Shown here piece after piece: positions 60,770 through 64,000 of a stretch of DNA of 64,000 nucleotides. Position 1 is the first letter of the stretch. Each line of letters begins with the position of its first letter. The stretch spans positions 17,471,212 to 17,535,211 of the forward strand of contig NC_089762.1 in NCBI RefSeq assembly GCF_040412425.1, in the 5' to 3' direction. The notes below the pieces were generated by a model. It was given only the letters and a program-made list of their open reading frames with translations, was not told where the DNA came from and did no database searches. The position numbers were made by a program, and so were the translations under genes. The DNA is from Macrobrachium rosenbergii (lineage: Eukaryota > Arthropoda > Malacostraca > Decapoda > Palaemonidae).

Positions 60770-63135
60770 GGCCCTTGGGAATAACAATAAGGTCTTAGGA
60801 TGTGGGGTAGGAGCCTGTGATGGGACAACTAATAAGTAGGAGTGCCCTCCTCAGGTGAGGTGTCACTGGCACTCTGTCTGATGTGGGCCTAGGTGCCTTG
60901 GATATGGAGGTTATTCCAAAGTTCTCATAGCTAGGTTACATTGAGGTTTTACCTCGTGGTGAGCGAGTTTCATAGGTCTAAAGACTCAGGAAGACATAAT
61001 TGTGTTCGTAGTGAACAATCTAGGGCGTCTTGGTGGTCTGGGAATGAATGAGTTACAGCGTCTCGGAGGACGTAGGATGTTTGGCATGAACGGATTAGGG
61101 TGTCTTGAAGGACATGAGGTTCGTGATGAATGATTTCTATGGCATCTCAGAGGACGTAGGGCAATCTCGATGAACTGATAAGGGTGTCTTGGGGGACAGG
61201 GTGTTCTCAGTGAACGGTTAAAGGCATCTGGGAGGACTTGAGGGCTTTCGAAGTGAACAGGTCTTTAGGGTGTCTTGGAAGATGTAGGATGTTCTCAATG
61301 AATGGTTAAGGGCATCTTGGAGGACTTGAGTGTGTTTGGGATAAATGGATTGTTAGGGCGTCTTGGAGGACGTAGGGTGTTCTCGATGAACTGATAAAGG
61401 CATCTCAGAGGATGTAGGGTGTTATCAGTGAATGCTTAAGGGCATCTGGGAGGACTTGAGGGTGTTCGAAATGGACGGACTGTTAGGGTGTCTCAGAAGA
61501 CGTAGGGTGTTCTCAATGAATGGTTAAGGGTGTCTTGGAGGACTTGAGAGTGTTTGAAATGAACCGATTGTTAGAGCATCTCTGAGGATGTAGGGTGTTC
61601 TCAGTGAACAGTTAAGGGCGTCTTGGAGGACATGAGGGTGTTTGAAATGAACGGAGTAGGGCATCTTGGAGGATGTAGGGTGTTCTGGATGAACGAATTT
61701 AGGGCACTTTGGAGGACGTAAGTTTGTGATAAATGAATCATTAGGGCATCTCGGAGGATGTTAAGTGTTCGCAATGAACGGTTAAGGGCGTCTTGGAGGA
61801 AGGTGTTTGAAATGAACAGATTGCTAAGGCATCTCAGAGGACGTGGCTTATATTTGTAGGAATGATTTAGAGTGCCTTGGAGGAAGGAAGGATTTTTTAG
61901 GTTCACAAAATTAACATTTGCCATAGCAAGGATTGAATTTGCTGAGAGACGTCAGATCTTGCTGGCCCGGATAAATAATATGCCATACATAGGGATGAGT
62001 ATTAAATAAGTTTGGAACAGACTTACTTGAGAAATAGTCGTAAGGCTTATGATTACCATGCGCGAGCAAGGCTAGGCTGCCACATGGATAAGTCACGTGG
62101 TTGAGGAACATATTTTACATTATGCTGAAGAGACCTGATTTGGGACATGTGACTGGGTTTACTTTTGTTTACATTAATGAGAGGTGTGGGCCAGGTTTGG
62201 CAATGGTGTGTGAGGTTTAGGCAACGCTGTGGCGAGACAGCTCAAGGCTGTTTAGGTGGCAAGACAATGCAAGGTTGGCTGGGAGGAATGAATGAAAAGG
62301 GTGTGGTCTGGTGCTGCTTATTTTCTGAAATGATTTGGATGAAATGGAATTTACCTCATGCATTGCTTTATAGAGGAATTTTAAACAAGATGCAAAAAAT
62401 GTACCAACAAAATTTCTGGCTCTCGTGGCCTGAACAAAGTTTACCTTTTTTTGTTGTTGTTGTTTTGGGTTTACGGGATTTACTTGTTGAGTATTTGTAC
62501 CCAACGAATTTGTAACCTCTGTAAGAGAGAGAGAAAAAAATATCCTCAGCTCCAGCGATACAAAAATTGCTGGACTGGTTAACCCTCGTGGGTTCTAACA
62601 TGTGCCTAACTAGGGTTTTTTCAGAATCGAAATTGTTCGGTCACATGAAATTGTTTTCGAGTCACATGAGAAGGAAATACATGCACTGCATTTCCTTCTC
62701 ATAAACACAAAACACTTCCTTTTAAACAGCAGCAAAGTCACTTTTCACTTTTCCTAGCCAGCCTATCATGGAAGACATGCAAGCTATCATGTGTCAGCCA
62801 TCAAAGCTAGTATAAAGATTAATAATGCTCCCTTCTGTAACGGGGTTGCATGCACATCCCAACAAATTTATACTCTCTTTGCAGTCACGATTTGGTTGTA
62901 CCTAACATAAAATAAAGGTAACAACATTGTACTTACTGTGGAGCTGGATCACTTATATGGAAATATTTTTACACTAGCAAGAAGGTTCGTTTCTTTCTCT
63001 TGCAACCAGCTTTAGCGAGGCTTTCAGCTGATAATTGCTGTTGAAAAGAGGGGAGGGCCGTAGGGGCAATCTACAAGATTATGAGCAAAGGTCGCCACTG
63101 ATATGTTTATGGTTGAGTGCAATGGAAACTTACCT
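60770..63135 (-). other. Gypsy 5' leader, ~2.4 kb, with minisatellite
   Basis: The non-coding region between the 5' LTR and gag is unusually long. Besides the minisatellite it holds only short frames. A candidate primer-binding site starting TGGCGACC lies near 63088-63095 on the minus strand, about 40 bp inside the LTR boundary I chose; if real, the LTR extends to about 63103. Confidence 0.65.
61015..61890 (-). repeat. ~43-bp minisatellite in the gypsy leader
   Basis: About 20 diverged copies of a unit with the plus-strand core gggcgtcttggaggac followed by gtagggtgttctcgatgaac or ttgagggtgtttgaaatgaa. Two subtypes (about 42 and 46 bp) tend to alternate. On the minus strand part of it is open for 107 codons, but I see no known protein. 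Confidence 0.9.
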
Positions 63136-64000
63136 TGAAAATTGATTATATGTGACTCTTAGGCTGAGTTCAGTAAACCTACTGTATGCAAAGGTGTAGG
63201 CTGAAGGCCTGCTTCAGAAGGGGGAAGTTTTAGGTAAACACTTAGGTTTTCACTTAAATGAATATATTTATATTAACTACTTAAACTACTCATCAGGAGA
63301 AAAATAAGTATAAATTTGGACAGGTAAACAGAATCCTGCCGTTCCAAGGGGGTAACAAACAACTGGGGTATTTTCCCTGACATAACTCAAAGGGCCCACT
63401 TCAAAGGGGCACCACAGATGGGGAGAAAACAGGGGTTATACCACTGTGCACACAAGATGATGCTCAGATCCACAACAGGTAACTCCTATCTGCAACTGGA
63501 ATGCACAAGGTTACGTAGGTGTATTGGGAGCGTAATCAAGGAATCGAGGGCATGCGCGGAAGATGCCTAAAAAGGACCTCAATCCTGGTGACTCTAATTC
63601 CAAGCAGTAAACAAATAATTAACTTAGCTGTAAGCTACTGTTATGTTAACACAGTTTAAAGTAATACAGGTCTCACTGCAGGTAGAAGGCTGATAGACGT
63701 GTGACTGACTTAAGAACCTTGACCTCGGTACATTACCTTTGTCAGGAGATTACATCCTTGGGGCTGAAAATGGAGGGTTTGGGCTACTTGGCTCAGGGAC
63801 AGCCACGTGGGATTGCAAGGGGCAGCTCAAGGAGCAGAGTGGAGGACCAAGTGTCTTGGTATAGTTCTGACGTCTTCTCAGGGACTATCCTTTTAAGCCC
63901 TATATATTACATCATTGTTCATTCCAGGCGGCACTACTGTCGTTCACTTTGTGTCCTGTTTTCTATACGATCTGCATGCGGTCATTTGGCCAGGTGTTCA
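63136..64000 (-). repeat. 5' LTR of the gypsy element (cut by the window end)
   Basis: Direct repeat of 54457-55593. It includes a segment at about 63430-63590 absent from the other LTR. At least 270 bp of the LTR should lie beyond the window. Confidence 0.85.

Larger units (their letters stand above)
54457..64000 (-). mobile_element. Ty3/gypsy retrotransposon with IN before RT (Gmr1-like)
   Basis: Two direct repeats of about 1.1 kb (54457-55593 and from about 63136 past the window end) enclose minus-strand gag, protease, integrase, reverse transcriptase and RNase H, in that order. Ty3/gypsy elements normally place integrase last. Integrase before RT is the Ty1/copia order and is known within gypsy for the Gmr1 group. 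The RT, RNase H and capsid are nevertheless gypsy-like. The coding region carries several frameshifts and an RT deletion, so this copy is dead. The 5' LTR is incomplete at the window edge. Confidence 0.9.

Overview
This window looks like invertebrate nuclear DNA, most likely from a decapod crustacean. I base that on very dense (AT)n, (GT)n, (CT)n and (AAT)n microsatellites, several tRNA-derived SINEs of a kind I associate with shrimp and crayfish, and a large set of retroelements and DNA transposons (DIRS, Ty3/gypsy, I/Nimb-like, CR1-group, hAT, Merlin, pogo). I found no convincing single-copy host gene. Almost every long reading frame is transposon-derived, and most copies are broken. All family calls come from reading motifs and termini by eye; no database search or alignment was run.

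Layout. 1-8 kb: a large inverted duplication (arms 679-1613 and 6943-7873) surrounds a 2.1-kb hAT element with an 8-bp target-site duplication, a SINE and long (AT)n tracts. 8-17.5 kb: mostly featureless AT-rich DNA with a SINE inverted pair, a second hAT relic and a 5'-truncated RNase H-bearing LINE. 17.5-26 kb: a ~34-bp satellite is split by a Merlin element (18491-25290). The Merlin transposase is split by a pogo-type MITE, and the MITE is split by a CR1-group LINE with a 14-bp duplication, giving four layers. 26-39 kb: the gag of one DIRS-like element is split by a near-complete 6.16-kb I/Nimb-like LINE with a 13-bp duplication; it then runs into the start of its own RT and a second decayed DIRS gag. 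39-42 kb: a decayed ZBED/SCAND3-type hAT transposase and unassigned DNA. 42-43.4 kb: head-to-head and head-to-tail SINE copies ending in (TA)n.

43.4-64 kb: a pogo/Tigger-like terminus opens at 43421. Its apparent other end is interrupted at 54456 by a gypsy element, so everything between is nested in it. This interval holds a 3-copy ~527-bp array with in-phase duplicated mini-exons on the minus strand, a tRNA SINE, and a 6.4-kb DIRS element with inverted terminal repeats and an internal complementary region. Full-length U6 snRNA and 5S rRNA sequences lie inside that DIRS element. A LINE 3' end and a possible MITE follow.

The last 9.5 kb is a minus-strand Ty3/gypsy element whose domains run gag-PR-IN-RT-RH, that is, integrase before reverse transcriptase (Gmr1-type, copia-like order). 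It has a SCAN-like capsid and a ~43-bp minisatellite in its 5' leader. The strongest leads are this gypsy element, the DIRS element carrying two Pol III RNA sequences, and the duplicated mini-exon array.
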